Below are positions 1 through 5,257 of a stretch of 8,045 nucleotides of DNA, piece by piece (positions within the stretch are counted from its first letter, which is position 1; every line of letters begins with the position of its first letter). Below the pieces are notes generated by a model, which did not search any database, was not told the DNA's origin, and saw only the letters and a program-made list of their open reading frames with translations. This DNA comes from Pseudomonadota bacterium (GTDB taxonomy: Bacteria; Pseudomonadota; Alphaproteobacteria; Rhizobiales; Xanthobacteraceae), in the NCBI GenBank assembly GCA_023433965.1, contig JAEYTQ010000230.1, positions 1 through 8,045 on the forward strand. Direction: 5' to 3'. A program made the position numbers and the translations under genes.

Positions 1-101
1 ACACCGACCACTGGCGCCACTTCTGGATGATGCTGGGCGCGATGTGGGGCATGATTGCGGCCGCGCAGGCCTACAAGGTCAGGGCTGGCGAGACCGGCTA
101 G
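1..101 (+). CDS. C-terminal fragment of a membrane-like hypothetical protein
   Basis: This is the 3' end of a gene that begins before the window. Frame 3 is open from the left edge to a TAG at 99-101 and gives 32 residues. They include a hydrophobic, Met- and Trp-rich stretch (WMMLGAMWGMIAAA) followed by a short polar tail (YKVRAGETG). The composition suggests the last transmembrane helix of a small inner-membrane protein with a short cytoplasmic or periplasmic end. The stop lies only 2 nt from the stop of the convergent minus-strand gene, the tight tail-to-tail packing expected of two real genes. The family cannot be named from so little sequence. A chance open frame in GC-rich DNA is the alternative, though the hydrophobic pattern argues against it. 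Confidence 0.5.
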   Translation, partial: TDHWRHFWMMLGAMWGMIAAAQAYKVRAGETG

Positions 102-103
102 AC

Positions 104-1282
104 CTAGCTCTCCACCCTGAACGTCAGTCCCGCATTGTCCTGCAGCCGCTTGATCAGCTTGTGCTGCATCGCGGCTCCCGGCGTCCAGAAGCCCGCAGGG
201 ACGTCGCTCGCGTCGCGCAACAGGCAGATCGCACATTCGGAGATCATCTTCGAGGTCGAGCCGTAGCCGGGGTCGCGGTCGCCGGTGACGCCGGCGCGTA
301 CCATGCGGCCATCGGGCGCGATGGCGACATAGAGCAGGTCGAACAGGCCGTTCTCGCGCTCCTCCTTAGACGGGCCCTCGCCCGGCTTCGGCGCGTTCGG
401 GCCCGTCTTCTCGGCGTTGGCCGCCATCACGCGCTTGGCGTTGGCCTCGCCCTTCTCGCCGGGACCGGTCAGAACCATCTCGTCGTAGACGAACTCGCGG
501 CCGTAGGGAAAGCCCATCAGCAGGTTGGAGCGATGGACGTTGCGGGTGTTGATCAGCGCCATCATGAACGGCGCCGCCCAGGATTGCAGGTCCTCCTCGT
601 AGGCCGCCCTGTTGCCCTTCGGCTGCTTCGGACCGGTGAACCCGGGTGTCAGCGCGAAATGATCGTTGAGAATGGCGACCAGGCTGAGATCCTTGGCGAC
701 GGCATCGAAGGTTGCCTTCGCGCTCGCCGCGGTGCCGCCCGACAGCGTGCCGCGCATGTCGCGCACACGGCCCTTCACGCGCGACGCCGGCGCGCCGAAC
801 ACGCGCCTGGCTTCTTCCTGAACGAAGAAGGTGCCGAGCTCGAACGGCACGGAATCATAGCCGCAGGAAAATACGATGCGCGCGCCGCTCTGCTTCGCCG
901 GAGCCTCGTACTTGTCGATCATCTGCCGCATCCACACCGGCTCGCCGCAGAGATCGAAATAATCCACACCCGCAGCGACGCAGGCCGCTAACAGCTCCTC
1001 GCCGTAGAACTGGTACGGCCCCACCGTGGTGATCACCGACCTCGTCTGCGCCACCATTGCCTTCAGCGAGGCCGCATCGGACGCATCCGCGACGATCAGC
1101 GGCGTCTCCGCCGGCGCGCCGATCGCATCGCGCACCGATCTCAGCTTGTCGAGGCTGCGGCCCGCCATCGCCCATTTCAGCGCCTTGTCGTCCTTGTAAT
1201 GCGCCGCCAGATATTCGGCGACGAGCTGGCCGGTGAAGCCGGTGGCGCCGTAAACGACGATGTCGAATTCTTGAGAGCTCAT
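104..1282 (-). CDS. Saccharopine dehydrogenase-like NAD(P)-binding oxidoreductase (trans-acting enoyl reductase type)
   Basis: The protein has 392 residues. The N-terminus is a Rossmann dinucleotide-binding fold: a beta strand (FDIVVY, 6-11) runs into the glycine motif GATGFTG at 12-18, and a second hydrophobic strand with GR follows (KWAMAGR, 36-42). The segment TTVGPYQFYGEELLAACVAAG (85-105) followed by DYFDLCGE (107-114) is typical of COG3268 proteins, which include the mycobacterial trans-acting enoyl reductases of lipid synthesis. CGYDSVPFELG (140-150) and SGGTAAS (181-187) are further family landmarks. Length fits the family (about 390-420). In this group the substrate is unknown, and true saccharopine dehydrogenase activity is unlikely. 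The start is ATG at 1282, with AAGGGA (1293-1288) 5 nt upstream. That Shine-Dalgarno overlaps the TAA stop of the upstream DUF169 gene, which suggests translational coupling. Family assignment is firm; the reaction is not. Confidence 0.9.
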   Translation of the reverse strand: MSSQEFDIVVYGATGFTGQLVAEYLAAHYKDDKALKWAMAGRSLDKLRSVRDAIGAPAETPLIVADASDAASLKAMVAQTRSVITTVGPYQFYGEELLAACVAAGVDYFDLCGEPVWMRQMIDKYEAPAKQSGARIVFSCGYDSVPFELGTFFVQEEARRVFGAPASRVKGRVRDMRGTLSGGTAASAKATFDAVAKDLSLVAILNDHFALTPGFTGPKQPKGNRAAYEEDLQSWAAPFMMALINTRNVHRSNLLMGFPYGREFVYDEMVLTGPGEKGEANAKRVMAANAEKTGPNAPKPGEGPSKEERENGLFDLLYVAIAPDGRMVRAGVTGDRDPGYGSTSKMISECAICLLRDASDVPAGFWTPGAAMQHKLIKRLQDNAGLTFRVES

Positions 1283-1287
1283 GCTCG

Positions 1288-1293
1288 TCCCTT
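1288..1293 (-). promoter_or_regulatory. Shine-Dalgarno overlapping the DUF169 stop codon
   Basis: AAGGGA on the minus strand includes two bases of the DUF169 TAA stop and lies 5 nt before the ATG of the oxidoreductase gene at 1282. A ribosome finishing the first gene would uncover or occupy this site, so the two genes are probably translationally coupled. Confidence 0.65.
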
Positions 1294-2074
1294 ACTTCTT
1301 CGCGTAGCTCACGCCCATGCCGGCACGCACGTCGCTTTGAATGCCGTAGGGCGGGATCGGATAGCGCAGGCCGTTCTTCGCCAGCGCCTTCATGCCTTCG
1401 ACCGCCTTGGCGAGATGCGCAGGCTTCAACGCCATCAGCATCTCCTCGTCCGGCACGCCGCCATAGCGCCGTTCGGCATAGCATGGCAAGGAGAGGCTGG
1501 GCTCCCCGGTCTTGAGCGCCCGCCCCCAGGAATCGGCGCAGGCGGTCTCGCCGACCACGCCCCATTCGAACTTTTTGTAGCCCGTATATTGCAGCCCGTT
1601 GATCAGGATGATCATCTGCCCGGGCGTCGCATAGACGAGGCAGATGTCGGGCGGATCGAGCCGGCCGCTCGCGAGCGGGCTGACGGCGAGCGCCTGGTAG
1701 TGGCCGAACGGAACCACGTCCAGCGCCTCCTGGCGCCTTCGCGCGTCCTCCGCCGTGCCGTGCCAGACGCCGACATAGTTTGCGCCGGCCAGCCATGTCT
1801 CGTCCTGGGGACTGAGCCCGATCACCGCGCGGCACTGCGCGCCGACCAGATCGTCGGCGGTGATGCCGACGGTCCAGCCGAGGCGCGCGGCCATGCTGAC
1901 GATCTGGTCGGTGGTGTGGATCGCATTCGGCCGCCGGATCTTCGGGATCGCCTCCATCTCTGCGGATGTGGCAAACAGCTTCATGCCGATCACCGTGGTC
2001 TTCAACCGCAGCAGGCTGTTGAGATCGGCGACGAGGCCGGCAAGATCGACGCGGTCTGCACTCTGCTGTTGCAT
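1292..2074 (-). CDS. DUF169 family protein of unknown function
   Basis: The product is 260 residues from ATG 2074. It matches the DUF169 (COG2043) pattern: an N-terminal helical segment (DLNSLLRLKTTVIGMKLF), a central part with CRAVIGL and a hydrophobic core strand (GQMIILINGLQY), and a C-terminal signature with ETACADSWGRAL and LPCYAERRYGGVPDEEMLMAL. Conserved Cys179 and Cys198 and the acidic DEE at 209-211 could form a metal or cofactor site, but no biochemical function is established. An in-frame ATG at 2101 would add nine residues. I prefer 2074 because GGAGGA (2084-2079) sits 4 nt before it. The gene ends 9 nt before the enoyl-reductase-like gene and lies 57 nt after ydcF on the same strand. 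Co-transcription is likely, and the oxidoreductase may act on a related substrate (inference). Confidence 0.85.
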   Translation of the reverse strand: MQQQSADRVDLAGLVADLNSLLRLKTTVIGMKLFATSAEMEAIPKIRRPNAIHTTDQIVSMAARLGWTVGITADDLVGAQCRAVIGLSPQDETWLAGANYVGVWHGTAEDARRRQEALDVVPFGHYQALAVSPLASGRLDPPDICLVYATPGQMIILINGLQYTGYKKFEWGVVGETACADSWGRALKTGEPSLSLPCYAERRYGGVPDEEMLMALKPAHLAKAVEGMKALAKNGLRYPIPPYGIQSDVRAGMGVSYAKK

Positions 2075-2078
2075 GGCT

Positions 2079-2084
2079 TCCTCC
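2079..2084 (-). promoter_or_regulatory. Strong Shine-Dalgarno fixing the DUF169 start
   Basis: On the minus strand GGAGGA is followed by AGCC and then ATG (2074). This near-perfect site lies inside the nine-codon extension that would result from the upstream ATG at 2101, so initiation at 2074 is the better choice. Confidence 0.75.
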
Positions 2085-2131
2085 GGCCGCGACGTTGGCA
2101 CGCCGCATGTTCTTGTTGTGCGATCCTCGTT

Positions 2132-2935
2132 CTAGTCCTTCGCGGGTCCGGGAAGCAACTCGTCGGTCCTGCCCATCAGGCGGTAGACCACGAGGCCGAT
2201 CCACTCGCGCACCGCGACTTCGGTTCGGCGCAAGCCGTCCGCGGCCATGTTGGTGAACGAGAAAAGATCGTCGCGGCCGCCCATCCGCCAATCCACCGGA
2301 TAGGCCTCGACGTCGAACCCGGCCGCGCGGAAGATTCCCATCGAGCGCGGCATGTGGAAGGCCGACGTCACCAGCAGCCAGCGTTCGCCCGGCTTCGGTT
2401 TCACCAGCTCCTTCGTGAAGATCGCGTTCTCCCAGGTGTTGCGCGAATTGCGCTCGAGGATCAGGCGCTGCTTCGGGATGCCGAGGTTCTCCAGGATCGG
2501 CGCGGAATAGTCGGCCTCCCTGGCCTCGGTCGAAACCAGGTTGGCCGAACCGCCGGTGAAGACGATGCGCGCGTCCGGATAGCGGCGCGCGAGCTCGGCC
2601 GGCGCGAACAGACGATCGGCGGCGTACGCGACGACAGGCGTGCGGTGCGCCGCCGACAGATCGGTGTCGACGGAGCCGCCGAGCACGATGATGCCATCGG
2701 GCGCGCCGCGCGCCGGATCCCAAGCCGGGAAGCGCGACTCCAGCGGATAGATCAGGAAATTGCCGAGCGGCGAGAAAGCAGCAAGCGCCAGCAGCACCAG
2801 CGTGACCACAGCAAGCCTGCGGCCGAACGCGGCAAAGCGCGTCGTCATCAGAACGACAGACAGGATTCCTAGCTCCACCAGCAGGTTGATCGGCAGAAGT
2901 GCAGTGCCGAGGGTCTTGGACAGAACGAAAAACAG
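2132..2935 (-). CDS. YdcF/ElyC-like membrane protein (DUF218), likely CTG start
   Basis: The protein belongs to the YdcF (DUF218) family of inner-membrane-anchored proteins, some of which (E. coli ElyC) affect envelope and peptidoglycan integrity. From CTG 2935 it has 267 residues. Two hydrophobic segments come first (about 1-28 and 38-59), then SPLGNFLIYPLESRF. The DUF218 domain follows, with DGIIVLGGS (80-88), FTGGSAN (126-132), the ERNSRNTWENA motif (161-171) and LLVTSAFHMPRSMGIF (187-202). The first standard start, GTG 2878, gives 248 residues and cuts off most of the first hydrophobic segment. Nineteen codons upstream the frame reads LFFVLSKTLGTALLPINLL, which resembles the usual MFFVLSKTLG-type N-terminus of rhizobial homologues as I recall them, with CTG in place of ATG. 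The sequence GAGG lies just before it. The gene probably leads the operon with DUF169. Family is sure; the start is uncertain. Confidence 0.85.
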   Translation of the reverse strand: MFFVLSKTLGTALLPINLLVELGILSVVLMTTRFAAFGRRLAVVTLVLLALAAFSPLGNFLIYPLESRFPAWDPARGAPDGIIVLGGSVDTDLSAAHRTPVVAYAADRLFAPAELARRYPDARIVFTGGSANLVSTEAREADYSAPILENLGIPKQRLILERNSRNTWENAIFTKELVKPKPGERWLLVTSAFHMPRSMGIFRAAGFDVEAYPVDWRMGGRDDLFSFTNMAADGLRRTEVAVREWIGLVVYRLMGRTDELLPGPAKD

Positions 2936-2985
2936 GGGAGCCTCGCTGAAATCACCTGGCCCAAACCACCTGGCCTGCCGGTGCG

Positions 2986-3051
2986 GGGCTTGACCGGCCC
3001 CGGCATCTTCAGAAATCTTCTTGAACGCGGATCGATCGCCGGGTCAAGCCC
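2986..3051. repeat. Imperfect inverted repeat, possible dispersed intergenic element
   Basis: GGGCTTGACC at 2986-2995 is exactly complementary to GGTCAAGCCC at 3042-3051. If single-base gaps are allowed, the similarity extends a few bases on both sides (TGCGGGGCTTGACC-GGC against the complement of CGCCGGGTCAAGCCCGCGA). The 46-nt interior includes a short AGAA-ATC-TTCT dyad. From general knowledge, GGGTCAAGCCC-type palindromes recur between genes in Bradyrhizobium and Rhodopseudomonas, so this may be a decayed copy of such a family. The window contains only this one, so membership is inference. It fills most of the 147-nt gap between the divergent ydcF-like and acetamidase genes, where I saw no convincing promoter. 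Confidence 0.5.
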
Positions 3052-3082
3052 GCGACCGATGAAACCCGAGCGGACGCGGCAC

Positions 3083-4024
3083 ATGACCCATCATCACCTG
3101 CATTCCAGCCCCGAAACCTGCCATTGGGGCTTCTTCGAAGCCGCGCTTCGGCCCGTCCTCACCGTCACGAGCGGCGACGAGGTGACGGTCGACACCATCA
3201 GCGGCGGTCCGGACATGCTGCCGGATCGCGACAAATTTCACATTCCTCCCGAGATGCACGAGGTTCATGCGAAAAACGAGCGCATGCTGCCCGGCCACAT
3301 CCTCACCGGCCCGATCGCGGTCGAGGGCGCCGAGCCCGGTGACGTGCTCGCGGTCGAGATCCTAGACGTCCAGCTCCGGCAGGATTGGGGCTGGAACATG
3401 ATCAAGCCGCTGTCAGGCACCCTGCCCGACGATTTCCACGAGACGCGCATCCTGAATATTCCGCTCGACCGGTCGCGGATGGTCGCGCGCCTGCCGTGGG
3501 GCCTCGACCTGCCGCTCAGGCCGTTCTTCGGCGTGATGGGCGTGTCGCCGCCGCCGGCCTGGGGCCGTATCTCCTCGCTGATCCCGCGCGCGATGGGCGG
3601 CAACCTCGACAACAAGGAGCTCGGTGCGGGCGCGACGCTGTACCTGCCCGTGTTCGTTCCGGGCGCGATGTTCTCCTGCGGCGACGGCCACGGCGTGCAG
3701 GGCGACGGCGAAGTCTGCGTCACCGCGATCGAGACCGCGCTGCAGGGCCGCTTCCGTCTGACGCTCCGCAAGGACCTCAGGCTCGACTATCCCCGCGCCG
3801 AGACGGCGACGCATTACATGACGATGGCGATGGACCCGGACCTCGACCAATGCGTGGTGCGCGCGCTGCGCGACATGATCGCGCTGCTCGGCGAGATGCG
3901 AAACCTGTCGCGCGAGGACGCCTACACGCTGTCCAGCCTGGCCGCCGATCTCAGGGTGACCCAGACCGTCAACGGTGCCAAGGGCATCCATTGCATGATC
4001 GAGAAGGCGATCGTGCACGGCTGA
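3083..4024 (+). CDS. Acetamidase/formamidase family protein
   Basis: The 313-residue product belongs to the FmdA/AmdA family, whose members hydrolyse formamide, acetamide or short amides to ammonia and the acid in the cytoplasm. Landmarks are the His-rich start followed by SSPETCHWGFF, GDEVTVDTISGG, the GPIAVEGAEPGDVLAVEI segment (76-93), and the hallmark FSCGDGHGVQGDGEVC (197-212) with its conserved Asp, His and Glu residues. The length matches the family (about 300-320). The frame stays open to a GTG at 2981, and there is another ATG at 3059. Both would place an unrelated basic leader, overlapping the inverted repeat, before the conserved N-terminus, so ATG 3083 is chosen despite a weak Shine-Dalgarno. 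The gene is divergent from ydcF and stands alone. The exact amide substrate cannot be read from sequence. Confidence 0.9.
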   Translation: MTHHHLHSSPETCHWGFFEAALRPVLTVTSGDEVTVDTISGGPDMLPDRDKFHIPPEMHEVHAKNERMLPGHILTGPIAVEGAEPGDVLAVEILDVQLRQDWGWNMIKPLSGTLPDDFHETRILNIPLDRSRMVARLPWGLDLPLRPFFGVMGVSPPPAWGRISSLIPRAMGGNLDNKELGAGATLYLPVFVPGAMFSCGDGHGVQGDGEVCVTAIETALQGRFRLTLRKDLRLDYPRAETATHYMTMAMDPDLDQCVVRALRDMIALLGEMRNLSREDAYTLSSLAADLRVTQTVNGAKGIHCMIEKAIVHG

Positions 4025-4148
4025 GCCGCCACGCCCGTTCCCACGCCAGCCGACAACGAACCGCCGCGCCATCGTGCCCGCAGCGCGCCGCCTCACGTCC
4101 CGATTCCCAAGCGATTCCAATAAGGTGAGCTGCTGCCCTAGCGCTGAT

Positions 4149-4178
4149 TTGACTTCCACCCCCGAACCTAAATAGAGT
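4149..4178 (+). promoter_or_regulatory. Candidate sigma70-type promoter with GANTC in the -10 box
   Basis: TTGACT (4149-4154) is followed after 18 nt by TAGAGT (4173-4178, four of six consensus matches), upstream of the ribbon-helix-helix-like gene. The surrounding stretch to 4200 is markedly more AT-rich than its neighbours. The -10 hexamer overlaps GAGTC (4175-4179), a CcrM methylation motif. A degenerate CtrA-like half-box pair (TTAA-N7-TTTT, 4180-4194) lies just downstream. The start would lie near 4185, giving a leader of about 40 nt. Confidence 0.4.
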
Positions 4179-4225
4179 CTTAATCGTTACTTTTATGTAC
4201 CCGAGTAAGAGGCTAGCGTTCGGCC

Positions 4226-4423
4226 ATGGCCACCGAAAAAGCCGAGACTGACCGCATTCCCGTAACCTTGGCGCTCTCGACCATCGCTTATCTGGAGAAG
4301 CTGGTGAGACAGGGCACCCACGGCACCAGCGTTCCCGGCGTCGCACGGACATTGATCGAGGAAGGCGTCCGTCTCGCCATCAAGGACGGGCTTCTGTCGA
4401 TCCGCGACAATGGCAGGACGTGA
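4226..4423 (+). CDS. Small ribbon-helix-helix-like protein, hypothetical
   Basis: This small protein has 65 residues. A short predicted beta strand (RIPVTLAL, 10-17) is followed by a helix (STIAYLEKLVRQG, 18-30), a turn with a Thr/Ser-Pro-Gly sequence, and a second amphipathic helix (VARTLIEEGVRLAIKDGLL, 39-57). This strand-helix-helix order and size resemble MetJ/Arc-type DNA-binding proteins, which act as dimers, but I do not recognise a named family. The start is ATG 4226. The purine-rich AAGAGG (4207-4212) is 13 nt upstream, further than ideal. A promoter-like sequence lies before it and gcrA starts 75 nt after its stop, so the two may be co-transcribed. It could be a transcription factor or merely a small fold-alike. 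Coding is supported by its position, the hydrophobic pattern and a clean start. Confidence 0.7.
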   Translation: MATEKAETDRIPVTLALSTIAYLEKLVRQGTHGTSVPGVARTLIEEGVRLAIKDGLLSIRDNGRT

Positions 4424-4498
4424 GCGCGCGCCGGGACGTGAGCCGGACGGATCTCGACGCCGCGGATGGCCGACATCTGCAACCTGGGACCGTTACAC

Positions 4499-4990
4499 AT
4501 GCCAGCTCTCTCCACTGCCTCTTCCCGAACCTGGACCGACGACCGCATTGAACTGTTGAAGCAGCACTTCGAGGCGGGCCTGTCCTGCAGCGAGATCGCC
4601 GCCGACATCGGCGTCAGCCGCAACGCCGTGATCGGCAAGCTGTCGCGGCTGAATCTGACGCGCGCCAGGACGGTCGACGACCGCAGGGTCCAGGACAAGG
4701 GCTCGGCGCCGGCGCGGGTGCGCAAGGCCGTGCCGAGGCTGCAATACGAGATGCTCGCCACGATCTATGGCGAGACGGACGCGCCCACCGTCACCGGCCC
4801 GATCGACGAGACCAATCGTTGCTCGCTGCTGGAATTGTCCGAGAACCGCTGCCGCTGGCCGATCTCGACGCCGGGCGCGGACGATTTCTGCTTCTGCGGC
4901 AACACGGCGCCCGACGGGCAACCCTATTGCGCCGGCCACAGCCGCCTCGCCTACCGTCCGCAGGCGCGCGCCCGCGCGATGCGCGGCTGA
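4499..4990 (+). CDS. gcrA: GcrA family cell-cycle regulator
   Basis: GcrA works with sigma70 RNA polymerase at promoters carrying CcrM-methylated GANTC sites and controls cell-cycle genes in alphaproteobacteria. The 163-residue product shows the diagnostic N-terminus TWTDDRIELLKQHFEAG (11-27), then a helix-turn-helix (SCSEIAADIGVSRNAVIGKLSRL, 29-51). A basic, poorly conserved linker comes next, and the C-terminal polymerase-binding region has CRWPI (118-122), FCFCG (130-134) and PYCAGHSRLAYRP (142-154). The cysteines and His147 in that region are the usual set. I chose ATG 4499, with GGGA 9 nt upstream. ATG 4466 would add 11 residues without a better ribosome site. Family length is about 160-175. 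Some species carry more than one GcrA-like protein, so whether this is the main copy is unknown. Confidence 0.93.
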   Translation: MPALSTASSRTWTDDRIELLKQHFEAGLSCSEIAADIGVSRNAVIGKLSRLNLTRARTVDDRRVQDKGSAPARVRKAVPRLQYEMLATIYGETDAPTVTGPIDETNRCSLLELSENRCRWPISTPGADDFCFCGNTAPDGQPYCAGHSRLAYRPQARARAMRG

Positions 4991-5007
4991 TGCTGCGCCA
5001 TCCCAAA

Positions 5008-5085
5008 CAAAAAACCTCCGGCGGGGCATCGCCGGAGGTTTTGGAGGCTTAGCGCGAGGCTAAAGCCGCAACTTTCGTATGGGCT
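5008..5085 (-). ncRNA. Candidate small RNA between gcrA and the porin gene
   Basis: A promoter-like sequence (TTTACT, 17 nt, TATATA; 5120-5092 on the minus strand) would start transcription near 5085. A compact RNA of about 78 nt follows. It has a short unpaired 5' part, a hairpin with one bulge (GGCTTTAGC against GCTAAGCC, 5067-5046), three linker bases, and the GC-rich terminator hairpin ending in a T run at 5014-5008. No open reading frame of note occupies this stretch. The RNA contains CCTCC twice, as would an anti-Shine-Dalgarno riboregulator. Its AAAACCTCC (5042-5034) is exactly complementary to GGAGGTTTT at the porin ribosome-binding site. The evidence is structural only; I do not recognise a known sRNA family. 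Confidence 0.4.
5011..5042. terminator. Perfect hairpin after gcrA, possible bidirectional terminator
   Basis: AAAACCTCCGGCG (5011-5023) pairs perfectly with CGCCGGAGGTTTT (5030-5042) around a 6-nt GGGCAT loop, 20 nt after the gcrA stop. On the plus strand only four T residues follow the GC stem. On the minus strand the stem is followed by TTTTTTG (5014-5008) and another T triplet. The stronger signal is therefore for transcripts coming from the right, although no annotated minus-strand gene lies there. See the candidate ncRNA. Confidence 0.8.
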
Positions 5086-5091
5086 GGGACC

Positions 5092-5120
5092 TATATAGCT
5101 TAGTAACTCATGTAAGTAAA
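5092..5120 (-). promoter_or_regulatory. Candidate promoter for the minus-strand small RNA
   Basis: Read on the minus strand, TTTACT (5120-5115; four of six matches to TTGACA) is separated by exactly 17 nt from TATATA (5097-5092; four of six to TATAAT). It lies in a locally AT-rich patch within otherwise GC-rich DNA. The -10 is self-complementary, but a plus-strand reading has no matching -35. Confidence 0.4.
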
Positions 5121-5200
5121 TTAATCTGAGCCGATTGAATCGCATGGCTCGTCTTCATCCTCTGCAACGGCGAGTCCGATGCCCGAACGTCAGCACGCGC

Positions 5201-5233
5201 AAAAAAAGCCCCGGCGGTGTCCCGCCGGGGCTT
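5201..5233 (-). terminator. Rho-independent terminator of the porin gene
   Basis: AAGCCCCGGCGG (5206-5217) pairs perfectly with CCGCCGGGGCTT (5222-5233) around a TGTC loop. On the minus strand the stem runs directly into seven T residues (5207-5201). It begins 24 nt after the porin stop codon, a textbook position. The stretch between this terminator and the one at 5011-5042 holds only the candidate sRNA and its promoter. Confidence 0.92.
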
Positions 5234-5257
5234 CATCAACTCCGAATACCTCAAAGC

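Noticed and set aside
855..2723. 622-residue open frame on the minus strand across three annotated genes
   Set aside because: It is rich in Arg, Gly and Ala, has no recognisable domain, and overlaps the clear DUF169, YdcF and oxidoreductase frames on the same strand. It is a high-GC shadow frame.
1199..2872. 557-residue plus-strand open frame antisense to the DUF169 and YdcF genes
   Set aside because: The composition (His, Arg, Ala, Gly) is that of an antisense shadow in GC-rich DNA, with no domain pattern. The opposite strand encodes clear families.
2981..3082. GTG start giving a 34-residue N-terminal extension of the acetamidase
   Set aside because: The extension lies in the inverted repeat, is basic and unlike the family, and the conserved N-terminus begins right after ATG 3083.
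4466..4498. Upstream ATG 4466 for gcrA
   Set aside because: It adds 11 residues before the family's conserved region without a better ribosome site. ATG 4499 has GGGA at a suitable distance. The longer form cannot be excluded.
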